Positions 61,704-64,000 of a stretch of 64,000 bases of DNA are shown here, piece after piece. A program made the translations under genes and the position numbers. Position 1 is the first letter of the stretch. Each line of letters opens with the position of its first letter. The notes beneath the pieces are model-generated. The model saw only the letters and a list, made by a program, of their open reading frames with translations. It did not search any database and had not been told where the DNA came from. The DNA lies in contig JAXMGR010000011.1 in assembly GCA_046352935.1 (NCBI GenBank), positions 62,001 through 126,000 of the forward strand, given 5' to 3'. The DNA is from CAYWMY01 sp046352935 (GTDB lineage: Bacteria; Pseudomonadota; Gammaproteobacteria; Steroidobacterales; Steroidobacteraceae).

Positions 61704-62251
61704 ATCGAGAGCGGGCGCGTCACATCGTCCACGCGAGCGCGCCAGCGCGACACCGTGGCGCATGGTGGCTGGGCGCGCTCCTCGGTCTGGTGTGCGGCAT
61801 GGCCGGAGCCGCGGACTGCTCCATCACGGCAGTCGGGGTGGCCTTCGGGGTCTACGACCCGCTGGCGGTCACGGCAGTCGATGCGACCGGTACGGTGAGT
61901 GTCCGCTGCGTCTGGACCAGCGGCAGCGGCACCGGTGCCCAGCGTGTTTCGCCCGTCATCAGTCTGAGCGCCGGACTCCCGCCGGGTACCCTGACGCAGC
62001 GGCGGCTGAGAACCGCCACTGGCGATCTTCTGAACTACAACCTCTTCCGCGACACGGCCCGCACGCAGATCTGGGGCGACGGATCCTCGGGAACGTTCAC
62101 CGCGCCGACCAGCCCGGCGGCTCTGGTTCTGCCGAGTTCCGGGAATCCTCGCACGGGAACCCGGACCATCTACGGCCGTATGCCGGCGGGTCAGACGAAC
62201 GCGGCGCCCGGCAGCTACGCCGACACGATCACTGTGACGGTGACGTTCTGA
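61700..62251 (+). CDS. Second spore coat U-domain protein (tip adhesin or minor pilin candidate)
   Basis: The 183-residue SCPU protein has a longer N-terminal extension with a hydrophobic export segment (WWLGALLGLVCGMAGA). It has DCSITAVGVAFGVYDPLAVTAVD, then VSVRCVW, LLNYNLFRDTARTQIWGDG and the C-terminal DTITVTVTF. Its position at the end of the operon and divergence from the first subunit suggest a tip or minor subunit. Overlaps the usher stop. Confidence 0.9.
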   Translation: MNRERARHIVHASAPARHRGAWWLGALLGLVCGMAGAADCSITAVGVAFGVYDPLAVTAVDATGTVSVRCVWTSGSGTGAQRVSPVISLSAGLPPGTLTQRRLRTATGDLLNYNLFRDTARTQIWGDGSSGTFTAPTSPAALVLPSSGNPRTGTRTIYGRMPAGQTNAAPGSYADTITVTVTF

Positions 62252-62270
62252 GGAATGGCGCGGTCACCGC

Positions 62271-62735
62271 TCACAGCGGCGTTGCGGCAATGTCCAGCGG
62301 CCAGGGATAGACACCCGGGGCGATGCCGGGCGGCAGGCGGAAGCGGTAGCTCAGCGTGAGAGCACTGGCGGCCGGAGCTGCGCCTCTTCGCACCAGTCGC
62401 ACGGGTTCGCGCGTCATCCGGACGACACCGTCACCATACGCGATGTCGACGTCCGCGAAGTCGGGGTGCAGGGAGCGGATCTCGACTGCGTAGCCCTCGC
62501 GACTGTTCGTACGCACGCCGAGCGCCGTGGCGGAACGGACTTCCACGTATCCCGCGCGCACGTCAGCGGCGGAGATCGACAGCGCGCGCGGCGGGTTCAA
62601 GACGCGCAACTCGGCGCGCGGCTGCACGAATGCACCCACGGCCATCGTCGTGTGCTGTTCGGTCGCGAGGCCGGTCGATGCGGCTGCCAGGCCCAGCGAT
62701 ACGGTCAGCACGATTTGTTGTGCCACCATCCCCAT
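62271..62735 (-). CDS. Exported hypothetical protein next to the pilus operon
   Basis: The 154-residue protein has a signal peptide (MVAQQIVLTVSLGLAAASTGLA). A small beta-rich domain follows: HTTMAVGAFVQPRAELRVLNPPRALSISAADVRAGYVEVRSATALGVRTNSREGY, ending RFRLPPGIAPGVYPWPLDIAATPL. The composition and repeated strands resemble a pilin-like or Ig-like fold, but it lacks the SCPU cysteines. I do not recognise the family. It converges on the second SCPU gene with a 19-base gap. A role as an additional secreted subunit is possible. Confidence 0.72.
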   Translation of the reverse strand: MGMVAQQIVLTVSLGLAAASTGLATEQHTTMAVGAFVQPRAELRVLNPPRALSISAADVRAGYVEVRSATALGVRTNSREGYAVEIRSLHPDFADVDIAYGDGVVRMTREPVRLVRRGAAPAASALTLSYRFRLPPGIAPGVYPWPLDIAATPL

Positions 62736-62860
62736 GCCGGAATGGTCTCCTGTCCCTCGGTTTCTCACAACACGGGTTGCGGCCGCCGGCGGAAAAACTT
62801 GAGGAGCCGTAATATGTCGCATCAGTGCCCGATGCGGGCGACCCGGCGGAATGCATCGAC

Positions 62861-63853
62861 ATGAGCAGCGGTGGCGAAGTGCGGCTTCCCTGGTGGCGAC
62901 GCCTCGTTCCGGACCCGTTCCTGCTGTCGCTGCTCGCGGCCGTCGCGCTCGCGCTGCTGCTCCCGTGCAGCGGCGAAGCAGCCCGCGGCCTTCGATATCT
63001 CGCGAATGCGCTGATCGTGCTGCTGTTCTTCGGCTACGGCCTGCGCCTGGCGCCCTCCGTGGTCGCGGCCGGCCTGTCCGACTGGCGACTGCAGTCCGCG
63101 GTTCTCGTCTGCACGTTCGTCGTGTTCCCGCTGGGTGGCTGGCTGCTGCACCGGCTCCTGCCGGGACTGTTGCCGGATTCCCTGTGGACAGGAGTCCTGT
63201 TCCTCTGCTTCCTGCCCTCGACCGTGCAGTCGGCCGTGTCGTTCACGTCGATGGCGCATGGCAACACCGCTGCCGCGGTCTGCGCGGCGACACTTTCGAA
63301 TCTGCTGGGCGTGTTCCTCACGCCATTGCTCGTGGCGCTGGTGCTCACGAACCGGGACGGGGGGATCGGCGCGACGCAGGTGATCAGGATCGCGACCCAG
63401 CTCGTGCTGCCCTTCGTCGCGGGTCAGCTGCTGCGCCCGCGGCTCGCGGCCTGGGCGCATCGTCACGGTGGACTGCTGCGCGTCTCGGACCGCAGCGCGA
63501 TCCTCCTGTCCATCTACACGGCCTTCAGCGCCGCCGTGGTCCAGGGGCTGTGGACGCAGATACCTGCACGACAGCTCTGGCTGCTGGTTGCCGTCTGCGG
63601 CGTGCTGATGACCGTCGTGCTGGCCGCCGCGTTTCTGGGCAGCCGGGTCCTCGGACTCCCGCGCGAGAACGCGATCGTCGTGCTGTTCTGTGGCTCGCAC
63701 AAGTCACTGGCCACCGGCATCCCGACCGCGAACGTGTTGTTCGGCGCCGCCGCGCTGGGCCCCGTGCTGCTGCCGCTCATGATCTACCACCAGCTGGAGC
63801 TGATGATCGGCGCGTCGCTCGCGCGCCTTCACAGCAGGCGTCGCGAGCCCTGA
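62861..63853 (+). CDS. Bile acid:sodium symporter-family transporter (SBF-like)
   Basis: The 330-residue membrane protein has about nine or ten hydrophobic helices, starting LVPDPFLLSLLAAVALALLLP and including LANALIVLLFFGYGLRLAP, LFLCFLPSTVQSAVSFTSMAHGNTAAAVCAATLSNLLGVFLTPLLVAL and LPLMIYHQLELMIGASLA. The SxxQSAVSFTSMAxGN segment is the crossover region of the SBF-like family (YfeH type). ATG 62861 follows the pattern of family starts. Substrate unknown; organic anions are typical for the superfamily. Confidence 0.9.
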   Translation: MSSGGEVRLPWWRRLVPDPFLLSLLAAVALALLLPCSGEAARGLRYLANALIVLLFFGYGLRLAPSVVAAGLSDWRLQSAVLVCTFVVFPLGGWLLHRLLPGLLPDSLWTGVLFLCFLPSTVQSAVSFTSMAHGNTAAAVCAATLSNLLGVFLTPLLVALVLTNRDGGIGATQVIRIATQLVLPFVAGQLLRPRLAAWAHRHGGLLRVSDRSAILLSIYTAFSAAVVQGLWTQIPARQLWLLVAVCGVLMTVVLAAAFLGSRVLGLPRENAIVVLFCGSHKSLATGIPTANVLFGAAALGPVLLPLMIYHQLELMIGASLARLHSRRREP

Positions 63854-64000
63854 TGCGGCTCTTCGACGCCGGTCCGGGGCGCCCGTGCATGCGGCTGTCC
63901 TGCGGCGTCGCTGCACGCTGACGTTCGCGCAGTGCCCGTTGCGGGTGCGTTGAACCGCCCGCTGTCTTCCAGTGCCTCCCGTCGCGGCCGGGTCCGGCAG

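Overview
This 64 kb window comes from a high-GC (roughly two-thirds G+C) Gram-negative chromosome. The assimilatory sulfate genes (cysJIHG, and a CysN-CysC fusion with CysD), the YgiQ and SlyD homologues, the chaperone-usher pilus and the many TonB-dependent receptors and NTF2-like proteins point to a gammaproteobacterium, probably of the Nevskiales/Steroidobacterales type. That placement is an inference from gene content. I saw no rRNA, tRNA or CRISPR array.

Region 1 (1-12.2 kb) is an accessory catabolic island. An IS110-family element sits exactly at the stop codon of a short-chain dehydrogenase (SDR). After it come a Rieske ferredoxin, a TonB receptor lacking its N-terminus, a run of SnoaL/NTF2-like proteins, another SDR, a VOC protein, a Rieske ring-hydroxylating oxygenase and a quinone-oxidoreductase-like enzyme. 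Several genes here are broken (receptor, one SnoaL gene, GFA gene, a probable EthD remnant). The island is therefore decaying, or the assembly has indels. The IS left end carries a plausible bridge RNA whose guide-like segments match the target flanks.

Region 2 (12.4-18.1 kb) is a cysJIHG operon that reduces activated sulfate to sulfide and makes siroheme. The activation genes cysD and cysNC lie 35-40 kb away at 52.1-55.0 kb. Region 3 (18.1-23.0 kb) holds housekeeping and envelope genes: a YdcZ-like transporter, a PlpD-like patatin with its own barrel, MsrA and a SYLF lipid-binding protein.

Region 4 (23.0-45.2 kb) is the most interesting part. Around a 263-base divergent promoter region at 30.0-30.3 kb, a six-gene leftward operon encodes a diheme beta-propeller lipoprotein, an SH3 plus outer-membrane barrel protein, a second barrel lipoprotein, a TlpA-like thioredoxin, a DUF4266 lipoprotein and a DUF3570 barrel. 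It converges on an apbE flavin transferase. A twelve-gene rightward series encodes a monoheme protein, a diheme LamG lipoprotein, a Tat-exported DUF1501 protein, a second TlpA-like protein, a coiled-coil exported protein, two large TPR proteins, a small exported protein, TolQ/ExbB, two ExbD proteins and an AgmX/PglI-type transducer. Together they look like a proton-motive-force-driven trans-envelope machine, related to the Agl-Glt family, combined with an extracytoplasmic heme/thiol/flavin redox module.

Region 5 (45.4-52.1 kb) has SlyD, a divergent PEP carboxylase (catalytic His replaced by Tyr), a YgiQ-type radical SAM enzyme, a LOG-family hydrolase and a small conserved protein. Region 6 (52.1-64 kb) has cysNC-cysD, an intact TonB-dependent receptor, an archaic (spore-coat-U type) chaperone-usher pilus operon and a bile-acid/sodium-symporter-like transporter.
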